Positions 1 to 5,649 are shown, numbered from the stretch's first letter. The stretch: DNA of 5,927 bases from Methanosarcinales archaeon (GCA_030672605.1 DAOVGE010000026.1:1-5927), one strand, 5' to 3'. Notes: generated by a model from the letters alone, not told the origin. A program made the numbers and translations.

Positions 1-2
1 TC

Positions 3-302
3 GCTTATGCGCGGAGTTGCCACACAGCCCGGTTTCATCAGAAGACGCCGCCAGAGTGTACGCAGTTTTGTGATTCGCCGATGGAACTGACACTGCGGGA
101 GATATTCGATCTGGAGAGTCTTGGTTTTGCGCCGCCGGATGCTGATGTGGAGGAGGTCTTTCCGACGCTCTATCTGCTCGGGAATGCGATCTACATGAAG
201 AGCGACTTCTGTGATGCGGCGGGGGCGGATGAGGTTATTGTCAATTGCGATATGTACGCACCATCCTCCAAAATAGTATATGAAATGGCGACACTTGTAT
301 AA
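3..302 (+). CDS. C-terminal end of an unrecognised Cys-containing protein (partial, 5' end outside window)
   Basis: The reading frame is open from the left edge to the TAA at 300-302, giving about 99 residues. An internal ATG at 81 could be taken as a start, but no Shine-Dalgarno site precedes it, and the frame upstream reads like protein (SCHTARFHQK, then PPECTQFCDS), so I treat this as the tail of a longer gene. Three Cys residues (one in SCHT, then CTQFC) lie in the first 25 residues and two more further on (DFCDA, VNCDM), which could suit metal binding, but no known signature is visible. The rest is acidic and looks like a folded domain. I do not recognise the family and assign no function. 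It ends 45 nt before the HEPN start and lies on the same strand. Confidence 0.55.
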   Translation, partial: AYARSCHTARFHQKTPPECTQFCDSPMELTLREIFDLESLGFAPPDADVEEVFPTLYLLGNAIYMKSDFCDAAGADEVIVNCDMYAPSSKIVYEMATLV

Positions 303-347
303 TAACACGTGGGAAACTGTCGTCAACATGAAACCGGAGGAAAGCTC

Positions 348-500
348 GTGGGCAAAAAACCAGATGAATGGCTGAAACAAGCTGATTATGATATGGATAC
401 AGCAGAATTTATGTTCAATGGTGAACGGTACTTTTATGCGGTATTTATGAGTCACTAATCTATAGAAAAGGCGCTTAAAGGGCTGTATGTCCAAAACTTT
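348..500 (+). pseudogene. HEPN-domain protein (HepT-like toxin), broken by a stop codon and an inserted/replacing element
   Basis: The GTG at 348 follows GGAGG (336-340) by 7 nt. The frame reads as the N-terminus of a small HEPN protein: WLKQADYDMDTAEFMF, then GERYFYAVFMSH, then, after an in-frame TAA at 456-458, SIEKALKGLY. HEPN relatives carry Leu or Gln at the stop position (HLSIEKALK or HQSIEKALK), so one base change from TTA or CAA explains it. TAA is not the pyrrolysine codon (UAG), so recoding is unlikely. HEPN homology fades near 500, where a repeat shared with 5810-5828 begins; the C-terminal half with the RX4-6H RNase motif is not found. Family knowledge: HEPN toxins are RNases controlled by the adjacent MNT nucleotidyltransferase. 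Here the toxin should be inactive. Weak residual similarity just past 500 (KTTSHIGYLPEL against the usual KTHNLIYLAEL) could be chance. Confidence 0.8.
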
Positions 501-777
501 GGTATCTCGCGTTGCAGTGTAAAAACGACCAGTCATATCGGTTATTTACCAGAGCTCACCCCACTTTAGTTTTGAGGGGTTTATCATGGATTTGGTCTAT
601 TTCTGGCAGTTTTTATCACGAATTTCACAAATGGACGAATGACACGAATCTATTCCATATTAACATTCGTGAAATTCGTTTATTCGTGCCATTCGCGATC
701 CCTAAGCACTTAATATTACGCCAGCACAATTCATCTACGAGACGCTTGCAACGCGAATTACCAGAGAGCCAAAAAGT
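496..777. mobile_element. MITE-like non-coding element with terminal inverted repeats, at the HEPN gene's 3' end
   Basis: The left end contains GGTATCTCGCGTTGCAGTG (501-519). The right end (747-777), read on the minus strand, gives ACTTTTTGGCTCTCTGG followed by TAATTCGCGTTGCA, so the ends are inverted repeats (14 of 16 over GGTA..TTGCA). The same 19-mer and an even better match to the right terminus occur at 5794-5828. Blocks inside the element also recur there: CACTTTAGTT at 562-571 and 5871-5880, and CAGTTTTTATCAC at 607-619 and 5915-5927. Spacing differs by only one base over about 119 bp. The left end seems about 10-12 bases shorter than the other termini. No transposase is encoded; the 92-aa open frame inside resembles nothing and overlaps the repeats. 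It ends two bases before the Shine-Dalgarno of the MNT gene. Confidence 0.65.
618..695. repeat. Interleaved inverted repeats inside the MITE-like element
   Basis: ACGAATTTCAC (618-628) is exactly complementary to GTGAAATTCGT (669-679). CGAATGACACGAAT (636-649) pairs with ATTCGTGCCATTCG (682-695) at 13 of 14 positions. The order is A-B-A'-B', so the two pairings cannot nest: they would form a pseudoknot or act as alternatives. All four arms are variants of the same ATTCGTG/CACGAAT word, which suggests growth by local duplication. No coding content is supported here. Confidence 0.6.
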
Positions 778-778
778 A

Positions 779-786
779 AGGAGGTG
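779..786 (+). promoter_or_regulatory. Strong Shine-Dalgarno site of the MNT gene
   Basis: AGGAGGTG lies 5 nt before the ATG at 792 and is complementary to the archaeal 16S 3' end (CACCUCCU). It sits two bases beyond the end of the inverted repeat, so the element junction left translation of the downstream gene intact. Confidence 0.75.
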
Positions 787-791
787 TTGAA

Positions 792-1124
792 ATGGTTAAA
801 AGCAGGGTTATAGGGGCTATTAAATTCTTACAACAGTGTCTGAAAGAAACCGGATTAGACGTCTCGAAGATCATATTGTTTGGATCCCAGAGCAGAGAAG
901 AAGCCACAGAAGAGAGCGATATAGATATCCTGATAATATCAGAGGATTTCCAGGGCAAAGATGTCTTTGAAAGGGCAAACTTGACCAAAGATGCCGAGAT
1001 AATCACAACTAAGAGATTCATGATACCTTTTGATATTATCACTCTGACTCCTGATGAAATTGAAAATGAGACGTCACCTGTCGCTGAATACGCCAAAAAA
1101 GGGAAGATGATGTACAGCGTATAA
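792..1124 (+). CDS. MNT-type minimal nucleotidyltransferase (antitoxin partner of HEPN)
   Basis: A 110-aa protein of the MNT/NTP_transf_2 family in the polymerase-beta superfamily. The active-site signature is intact: GS at residues 31-32, then SDID with D44 and D46, and a third acidic residue at D81 in PFDIITL, followed by the common LTPDEIE stretch. One small departure is Glu at residue 36, where relatives usually have Gly (ARG becoming SRE). Family knowledge: such MntA proteins neutralise a neighbouring HEPN RNase toxin, in studied cases by adding AMP groups to it. Here the HEPN gene immediately upstream is broken, so this is probably an orphaned antitoxin, still apparently translatable from a strong Shine-Dalgarno site. 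It is AT-richer than the ribosomal genes to the right, which fits accessory DNA. Family confidence is high; the biological role is inferred. Confidence 0.88.
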   Translation: MVKSRVIGAIKFLQQCLKETGLDVSKIILFGSQSREEATEESDIDILIISEDFQGKDVFERANLTKDAEIITTKRFMIPFDIITLTPDEIENETSPVAEYAKKGKMMYSV

Positions 1125-1198
1125 AAACAATCTTCCCGGCATTTGCCATAACCTGCTGTAATGATCGCGGCCCCGGCGCCCCCATACCTTGATATGCC

Positions 1199-1636
1199 AT
1201 GCCCGCTCCAATTTCATTGATGGCAGCAAACGATACAACACTCACCGAACGGCAGATGCTTGTGCTGAGATTGCGGCATGACGGTCGTTCGCAGGAGGAG
1301 ATTGCTGCTAAACTGGGCACAACGAAACAGAACATCTCCGCAATCGAAAAGATGGCGCGGAAGAATGTTGAACGGTCTGAAAACACCATAAAATTTATAA
1401 GAATGCTCGAAACCCCGATCTGGTTCGAGGCAGCAGTGGGCACGCGTCTCGACGATCTCGTCGGGATGGTCTACGACAAAGCCGATTCCGAGGGAGGGGG
1501 TGTGCATGTGCGCCACGACGGTGTTGCACTCGCGTCGAAAGTCCGCAATCTCGCAAGGAACCAGATACGGCACAGGGTGGTTGTGACCAGCTTTGAGATT
1601 GGCATAACCAGTGAAGGGGACATTCTGGTGCGATAG
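1199..1636 (+). CDS. Tfx-family DNA-binding transcriptional regulator
   Basis: A protein of up to 145 aa. Residues 15-63 form the Tfx helix-turn-helix: LTERQMLVLRLRHDGRSQEE, then IAAKLGTTKQNISAIEKMAR, with the following RSENTI typical of the family. Residues 68-145 form a C-terminal domain of alternating strands and helices. The founding member, from Methanothermobacter, binds near the promoter of the fmdECB operon for molybdenum formylmethanofuran dehydrogenase; most relatives have no known target, and no fmd/fwd gene is in this window. The start is uncertain: ATG 1199 is the most upstream (TGA at 1190-1192), but ATG 1220 would remove seven residues that do not look like the family N-terminus. 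Neither has a good Shine-Dalgarno, so a leaderless transcript is possible. The gene stands alone and converges on trmJ. Confidence 0.85.
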   Translation: MPAPISLMAANDTTLTERQMLVLRLRHDGRSQEEIAAKLGTTKQNISAIEKMARKNVERSENTIKFIRMLETPIWFEAAVGTRLDDLVGMVYDKADSEGGGVHVRHDGVALASKVRNLARNQIRHRVVVTSFEIGITSEGDILVR

Positions 1637-1660
1637 GGATTCCGATTTAAGACCCCGCGA

Positions 1661-1680
1661 TCCTTTATCGTTTGTGTTTT
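1661..1680 (+). terminator. T-rich stretch after the Tfx gene, possible archaeal terminator
   Basis: TTTATCGTTTGTGTTTT lies 25-45 nt after the Tfx stop, between convergent genes. Archaeal termination commonly uses U-rich tracts without a hairpin. The tract is interrupted, so this is only a candidate. Confidence 0.3.
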
Positions 1681-1682
1681 GA

Positions 1683-2426
1683 TCAGTCAGATCGAGTATC
1701 TGCGCTCCCCTCGCCAGACTGCGACCCCACGTGGTAACTGGTCAGTCGGAGGATTCCCCGCATCGTGGACACCTCTCGTGCAGTCAACTCCGCCCTTCCG
1801 AATATCCGCCTGAGCATCAGCGCAGTCTTGTGCCGCTTATGCACCGGATAATTGAGGTCGCGTAGCACGTCTTCGATGTGCCCATACAGGAGATTAAGGT
1901 CACTCCGGTTCGCAAGCGGCACATCCCCAATAACGATATCACACAACTCGTAGAGAACCACTGATACGGCATGCGAGAGATTCATGATTGGGTACTCGTC
2001 GCTTGTGGGGATGCTCACCAGAAGATCGCACATCATCAGCTCTTCGTTTGTGAGCCCATGATCCTCTCTTCCGAAGACAATTGAGACACAGCCGCTCTTG
2101 CAATTGAGCTTCTCGCGGATTCTTTCTGGCGGGTACGCCGGAATTCTGAGGTGTCTTCCGGTAGTCTCCCCGCGTGCCCCAGTCGTTCCAACGATTAAGT
2201 TGGAATCGGCGGTAGCTTCCTGAAGCGAGCCACATATTCGCGCATTCCCAAGCAGATCGCGTGCATGCTGAGCCATCATCCACGCCTCCTTGTCGATCGG
2301 GCAGGGGTTCACGAGCACGAGGTCATGGAATCCGAAGTTCTTGAGAACACGTGCAGTCGAGCCGATGTTTCCCCCGTACAGGGGCTCGTTCAGGACGACT
2401 CGTAGGTGCAGATCGTGCTCACACAT
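1683..2426 (-). CDS. trmJ: TrmJ-type tRNA (cytidine/uridine-2'-O-)methyltransferase, SPOUT superfamily
   Basis: A 247-aa SPOUT RNA 2'-O-ribose methyltransferase of the TrmH/TrmJ group. Motif 1 is at residues 14-33 (EPLYGGNIGSTARVLKNFGF). Motif 2 is at about 116-130 (IVFGREDHGLTNEEL). Motif 3 is at 139-161 (IPTSDEYPIMNLSHA and following). Motifs 2 and 3 build the trefoil knot that binds S-adenosylmethionine. A helical, basic C-terminal extension from about residue 185 is typical of TrmJ. In archaea, TrmJ methylates the ribose of C32 in the tRNA anticodon loop; that is the best guess here, though paralogues of other specificity exist. No Shine-Dalgarno precedes the ATG. It lies 37 nt after the small basic protein gene on the same strand and is probably the third gene of a trpB2-led operon. 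It converges on the Tfx gene. Confidence 0.88.
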   Translation of the reverse strand: MCEHDLHLRVVLNEPLYGGNIGSTARVLKNFGFHDLVLVNPCPIDKEAWMMAQHARDLLGNARICGSLQEATADSNLIVGTTGARGETTGRHLRIPAYPPERIREKLNCKSGCVSIVFGREDHGLTNEELMMCDLLVSIPTSDEYPIMNLSHAVSVVLYELCDIVIGDVPLANRSDLNLLYGHIEDVLRDLNYPVHKRHKTALMLRRIFGRAELTAREVSTMRGILRLTSYHVGSQSGEGSADTRSD

Positions 2427-2463
2427 CGCGATTCACTGAACGGAGTTCACACGTATGCTACAT

Positions 2464-2637
2464 TCACCGCACGATAGCTTTTTCAGATCGCTTTATCCGT
2501 CTCCGCTTCGCTCCGGATGATGTGTAACGCTGAGCCGGACCTGGTCGCTTGTGTGTTGCCCTATTATGCTCTATCAAACGGACCTTGCCCTTTCTATTCC
2601 TAATCTTCACCCATTGAGTGCTTCCGGTTTTTCCCAT
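2464..2637 (-). CDS. Small basic conserved-looking protein, 57 aa, possibly DUF5350-like
   Basis: A short frame easily missed by length cut-offs. It begins MGKTGSTQWVKIRNRKGKVR, continues with HKRPGPAQRYTSSGAKRRRI and ends KAIVR followed by TGA. It is very rich in Arg and Lys with few acidic residues, consistent with a nucleic-acid-binding or ribosome-associated protein. The ATG at 2637 is 3 nt after the trpB2 stop, and a GAGGT inside the last trpB2 codons lies 8 nt before it, suggesting translational coupling. From memory it resembles the short DUF5350 proteins of methanogens; I cannot verify this here. Those proteins have no established function. It fills the gap between trpB2 and trmJ and should be co-transcribed with both. 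That it is a real gene is well supported by coupling, composition and fit; the family name is tentative. Confidence 0.8.
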   Translation of the reverse strand: MGKTGSTQWVKIRNRKGKVRLIEHNRATHKRPGPAQRYTSSGAKRRRIKRSEKAIVR

Positions 2638-2640
2638 ATT

Positions 2641-4005
2641 CTATACCTCTGGTAATTTTGAGATCGACTCCTTTACGGCATCAGTCGGATCTCCGGGATC
2701 TGTCATAGTCCCACTTAGATAATCGTCATAAGCTGCGAGATCAAAGTCTCCGTGCCCGCTTCCACAGAAGAAGAGCACCTTCTCTTCACCGGTCTGCTTG
2801 CACCGCAGTGCCTCCTCAATCACAGCATGGACACAGTGTGCTGTCTCGGGCGCAAGCAAAAACCCTTCGGATCTGGCGAAGGTGAGTGCGGATTTGAATA
2901 CCTCGGTCTGGTGGTACGAAACCGCCTCCATATAACCATCATGCGTCAGTTTCGAGAGGAGTGGCGAGTTGCCGTGATACCTGAGCCCGCCTGCGTGAAT
3001 GCCCGGCGGAACGTAATCGTGTCCGAGTGTGTACATCTTCAAGAGCGGGGTCATCTGCGCAGTATCTCCGAAATCATAAGCAAACACGCCTTTTGTGAGC
3101 GTCGGGCAGGATGCGGGCTCGCATGACACGATTCTGGGGCAGTCCCCGTCCCCTTTGCCACGCATTGCCTCGCCGATGTACGGGAAGACTGCTCCTGCAA
3201 AGTTGCTTCCGCCGCCCACGCAGCCAAACATGACATCAGGAGTCGTCTCTGCTACCTCAAACTGTTTCTGCATCTCGAGTCCGATCACGGTCTGGTGCAG
3301 CATGACATGGTTCAGAACAGATCCGAGAGCGTAATTTGCATTGTCGTGTGTCGCCGCATCCTCCACCGCCTCGGAGATCGCCATGCCGAGACTGCCTGTC
3401 GTATCAGGCATCTCTATAAGGAGCTTTCTTCCGCATTCGGTCATATTGCTCGGACTCGGAAACACCTCTCCCCCCCATGTCTCCATCATCACCCTGCGGT
3501 ATGGTTTCTGATCGTAACTGATTCGGACCATGTAAACCGTGCATTCGAGATCGAAGAGGCGTGTGGCGAATGAAAGCGCAGACCCCCACTGTCCTGCACC
3601 CGTTTCTGTTGTGATCCGCTCGATTCCGGCTTTTGCATTATAATAGGTCTGTGGAATGGCTGTGTTTGGTTTGTGGCTCCCTGGTGGGCTTACGCCCTCC
3701 CACTTGTAATATATTTTAGCAGGAGTCTTCAGTGCCCGTTCAAGCCGCAGTGCACGATAGAGTGGCGACGGTCTCCAAAGCGTGTAAATGTCACGAACCT
3801 CCTCAGGGATCTTGATCCAGCGGTCAGTGCTCATCTCCTGTTTGATGAGCGACATCGGGAAGATCGCGGAGAGGTCGTCCGGCGTTATCGGTTCTTTTGT
3901 CCCTGGATTCAGCGGTGGATCAAGCGGGGTTGGGAGGTCCGCCTGAATGTTGTACCATTGTTTCGGCAATTCGTTCTCATCAAGTGTAATTTTTGTCGGG
4001 TCCAT
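2641..4005 (-). CDS. trpB2: Tryptophan synthase beta chain, TrpB2 type
   Basis: A fold-type II PLP enzyme that makes L-tryptophan from indole and L-serine in the cytoplasm. Numbered from the GTG at 4008 (455 aa), the PLP lysine is K113 in GSHKPNTA, the catalytic Glu is E135 in TETGAGQWG (134-142), the PLP phosphate loop is GCVGGGSNFAG (262-272), and a conserved CGSGHGDFD lies at 415-423. The long N-terminal extension (residues 1-80) and the ETGAGQWG variant mark TrpB2 rather than the classical TrpB1 of about 400 aa. I prefer ATG 4005 (454 aa): GGAG lies 8 nt upstream, against 5 nt for the overlapping GTG 4008. No trpA or other trp gene is in the window, which fits the usual stand-alone position of TrpB2. 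It leads a probable operon with the 57-aa gene and trmJ and is divergent from rpl18e. Confidence 0.95.
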   Translation of the reverse strand: MDPTKITLDENELPKQWYNIQADLPTPLDPPLNPGTKEPITPDDLSAIFPMSLIKQEMSTDRWIKIPEEVRDIYTLWRPSPLYRALRLERALKTPAKIYYKWEGVSPPGSHKPNTAIPQTYYNAKAGIERITTETGAGQWGSALSFATRLFDLECTVYMVRISYDQKPYRRVMMETWGGEVFPSPSNMTECGRKLLIEMPDTTGSLGMAISEAVEDAATHDNANYALGSVLNHVMLHQTVIGLEMQKQFEVAETTPDVMFGCVGGGSNFAGAVFPYIGEAMRGKGDGDCPRIVSCEPASCPTLTKGVFAYDFGDTAQMTPLLKMYTLGHDYVPPGIHAGGLRYHGNSPLLSKLTHDGYMEAVSYHQTEVFKSALTFARSEGFLLAPETAHCVHAVIEEALRCKQTGEEKVLFFCGSGHGDFDLAAYDDYLSGTMTDPGDPTDAVKESISKLPEV

Positions 4006-4043
4006 CACAATATCTCCGGTATATTAACAACAATTGATCCGGG

Positions 4044-4053
4044 CGTTATTAAC
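4044..4053 (-). promoter_or_regulatory. Candidate TATA box for the trpB2 operon
   Basis: On the minus strand GTTAATAAC lies about 40 nt before the trpB2 start. A transcript starting some 25 nt downstream would begin near 4022 and carry a short leader with the GGAG site. A second AT-rich stretch (TTAATATA, about 4017-4024) is too close to the start unless the message is leaderless. Confidence 0.3.
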
Positions 4054-4146
4054 AGTTGTGGGAGCGCAACGTGCATGGTGCCGGACCGATGCCATCCCGG
4101 GCAAAGCTCTTAAACCAAACACTCCACAAGCTTTTTCTACGACAGC

Positions 4147-4157
4147 TATAGATATAC
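4147..4157 (+). promoter_or_regulatory. Candidate TATA box for the rpl18e-rpl13-KH operon
   Basis: TATAGATATAC is the most TATA-like stretch upstream of rpl18e, about 90 nt before its ATG. Transcription starting about 25 nt downstream (near 4175-4180) would give a leader of about 65 nt that begins just before the hairpin at 4182-4199. Judged by eye only. Confidence 0.35.
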
Positions 4158-4181
4158 ACATTCCGGTGTCCAATGGCGCAG

Positions 4182-4228
4182 GAACCGTCAAGACGGTTCG
4201 AACACACCAACACAACTCATGTGTGAGT
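4182..4228 (+). promoter_or_regulatory. Two short hairpins in the rpl18e leader
   Basis: GAACCGT-CAAG-ACGGTTC (4182-4199) is a perfect 7-bp stem with a 4-base loop. ACTCA-TGTG-TGAGT (4215-4228) is a 5-bp stem ending 3 nt before the Shine-Dalgarno TGGAGGA (4231-4237). Both lie between the candidate TATA box and the start of a ribosomal-protein operon, so feedback control of translation by a ribosomal protein is possible. That function is inference. Confidence 0.4.
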
Positions 4229-4243
4229 CTTGGAGGAATCAAA

Positions 4244-4612
4244 ATGAGCAAAACAAGATATAAAAAGACAAATCCGCGGGTTGCACTTCTTGCGGAGGAT
4301 CTGAAAACCAGATCACGCGAGAACGACGCTCCGATCTGGAGAGATATTGCAGAGTACATGGAACGCCCGAAGAGAAGCCATGCGAGAGTGAATGTCGGCA
4401 ACATCAGCAGGTACACGAGAGAGGGCGAAACCATCGTCGTTCCTGGCAAAGTGCTCGGCGCAGGCGATATTCACCACCCGGTGGTTGTGGGTGCTTTCGA
4501 TTTCAGCGAGGGTGCACAGGCAAAGATCGTAGACGCTGGCGGGGAGTGCATCACAATTGAGGAACTGGTGACGAGGAACCCCGCCGGGTCAAATGTGCGG
4601 ATAATCAGGTGA
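4244..4612 (+). CDS. rpl18e: Large-subunit ribosomal protein L18e (eL18)
   Basis: A 122-aa protein of the archaeal/eukaryotic L18e family, related in fold to bacterial L15, which binds 23S rRNA in the large subunit. The start is ATG 4244, preceded by GGAGGA with 6 nt spacing; the frame is open further upstream to 4034 but that part is non-homologous and holds the leader. The N-terminus MSKTRYKKTNPR and the core VPGKVLGAGDIHHPVVVGAF (residues 66-85) followed by DFSEGA are characteristic. Length is normal for archaeal L18e. It is the first gene of a tight operon: the rpl13 ATG follows 12 nt after the stop. Archaeal genomes often place rpl18e directly before rpl13, as here. Confidence 0.96.
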   Translation: MSKTRYKKTNPRVALLAEDLKTRSRENDAPIWRDIAEYMERPKRSHARVNVGNISRYTREGETIVVPGKVLGAGDIHHPVVVGAFDFSEGAQAKIVDAGGECITIEELVTRNPAGSNVRIIR

Positions 4613-4624
4613 GGAGGCAGTACC

Positions 4625-5044
4625 ATGACGACTATTACTATTGATGCAAACGGATTAATTCTCGGGAGGCTGGCAAGCGTTGTCGCAACGAGGTTGCTCA
4701 ACGGCGAGACCATTGCGATCATCAATGCAGAACGGACAGTGATCTCTGGCAGCAAGGTCGCAACGATCAGGGAGTACAAGGAGATGGTGGACAAAGGGTC
4801 TATGGAACATGGCCCATACTTCCCGAAGCGACCTGATCACATCGTAAAGCGGACGATTCGTGGCATGCTCCCCTACAAACGGATGCGCGGGCGTGATGCG
4901 GTGTCACGATTGCGCGTGTACATGGGCACCCCCGCGGAGCTTTCGGGATCGGATGCGGAGACGATTCCTGAAGCGAGCATAACGAGGCTGGGAACCAGCA
5001 GATACATCGAACTCGGCGAACTCGGCAAGAAGTTGGGCAGTTAG
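4625..5044 (+). CDS. rpl13: Large-subunit ribosomal protein uL13
   Basis: A 139-aa uL13 protein, a 23S rRNA-binding component of the large subunit. It has the N-terminal ITIDANGLILGRLASVVA stretch (residues 4-21), equivalent to the start of the L13 fold, and the family signature RGMLPYKRMRGRDAVSRLRV (79-98) followed by YMGTP. A GGAGG at 4613-4617, immediately after the rpl18e stop, lies 7 nt before the ATG, so translation is probably coupled to rpl18e. The length matches archaeal relatives. The usual archaeal successors rps9 and rpoN are not downstream; a KH-domain gene follows after 7 nt. Confidence 0.96.
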   Translation: MTTITIDANGLILGRLASVVATRLLNGETIAIINAERTVISGSKVATIREYKEMVDKGSMEHGPYFPKRPDHIVKRTIRGMLPYKRMRGRDAVSRLRVYMGTPAELSGSDAETIPEASITRLGTSRYIELGELGKKLGS

Positions 5045-5051
5045 GCGACTG

Positions 5052-5576
5052 ATGTACGTCAAAATCCCACAAGACCGGGTAGGTGCGCTGATCGGTCCGA
5101 AAGGCAGCGTCAAGCAGATGATAGAGGAACGCTCTTCCGCAACAATGGACATCGACAGCAAATCGGGCACTGTTCAGATTCTCTCGCCCGATGACCCGGT
5201 GCAAGGCATGCAGGCTATGGAGATCGTCCGGGCAATCGGACGTGGTTTCAGTCCGGAACGGGCAATGCGATTGTTCGACGACGATCTCTTCATACTCGAA
5301 GTGGTCGATGTGCCGGCAAACACCCAAAAGGAACTGATGCGCATTAGGGGCAGGATCATCGGCAAAAACGGAAAGACGCGGGCAATGATTGAGAGCATGA
5401 CCTACACTGCCCTCTCTGTGTACGGGAAGACTGTTGCGATCATCGGATACCCGGAACAGACGCACGCCGCAAAGACCGCAATCGGGATGCTGATCAATGG
5501 TGCACCACACTCCACGGTATACAGCTATATCGAGAAGAAGCGGCGTGAGCTCGCTGCACGAATCGAGTACTATTAA
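5052..5576 (+). CDS. Two-KH-domain RNA-binding protein, archaeal Pno1/Dim2 homologue
   Basis: A 174-aa protein with two KH domains. KH1 carries the GXXG loop GPKG (residues 15-18, in GALIGPKGSVKQMIEE), and KH2 carries GKNG (104-107, in GRIIGKNGKTRAMIES). Between them is the family block AIGRGFSPERAMRLFDDD (61-78), and the C-terminus NGAPHSTVYSYIEKKRREL is typical of the Pno1/Dim2 group. In eukaryotes Pno1/Dim2 is a small-subunit assembly factor; the archaeal protein has been reported to bind the 3' end of 16S rRNA and aIF2-alpha. It starts 7 nt after the rpl13 stop with no clear Shine-Dalgarno, so coupling to rpl13 translation is likely. In many archaea this gene sits next to a RIO kinase and aIF1A; its place behind rpl13 is less usual. 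Confidence 0.92.
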   Translation: MYVKIPQDRVGALIGPKGSVKQMIEERSSATMDIDSKSGTVQILSPDDPVQGMQAMEIVRAIGRGFSPERAMRLFDDDLFILEVVDVPANTQKELMRIRGRIIGKNGKTRAMIESMTYTALSVYGKTVAIIGYPEQTHAAKTAIGMLINGAPHSTVYSYIEKKRRELAARIEYY

Positions 5577-5585
5577 AGCGGTATC

Positions 5586-5620
5586 GCGCCAGAACACGTT
5601 CTCTGGCGCTTCACTTTTTC
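5586..5620 (+). terminator. Hairpin plus T tract after the KH gene, terminator-like
   Basis: GCGCCAGA (5586-5593) and TCTGGCGC (5602-5609) form a perfect 8-bp stem with an 8-base loop, followed by TCACTTTTTC (5611-5620). It begins 10 nt after the KH stop and probably ends the rpl18e operon. The U tract alone could suffice for archaeal RNA polymerase. Confidence 0.55.
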
Positions 5621-5649
5621 TGATTCTGATGGATTCTGTGGTTTCCAAT

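Noticed and set aside
456..458. Readthrough or recoding of the HEPN stop codon
   Set aside because: The codon is TAA, not the TAG used for pyrrolysine in some archaea, and the downstream frame loses HEPN similarity and stops again at 564-566 region within the repeat.
512..790. A 92-aa plus-strand open frame between the HEPN remnant and the MNT gene
   Set aside because: It lies over the repeats and inverted repeats of the element, resembles no protein, and its start falls inside the terminal repeat; the non-coding repeat explains the region better.
4171..4215. A possible tRNA, suggested by GGTTCGAAC near 4196
   Set aside because: The T-loop-like string has no matching 5-bp stem, and no acceptor, D or anticodon arm can be built around it; it is part of the leader hairpin.
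4034..4243. A 70-residue N-terminal extension of L18e from the upstream ATG at 4034
   Set aside because: The extension has no L18e similarity and overlaps the leader hairpins, whereas ATG 4244 has a good Shine-Dalgarno and gives the normal family length.
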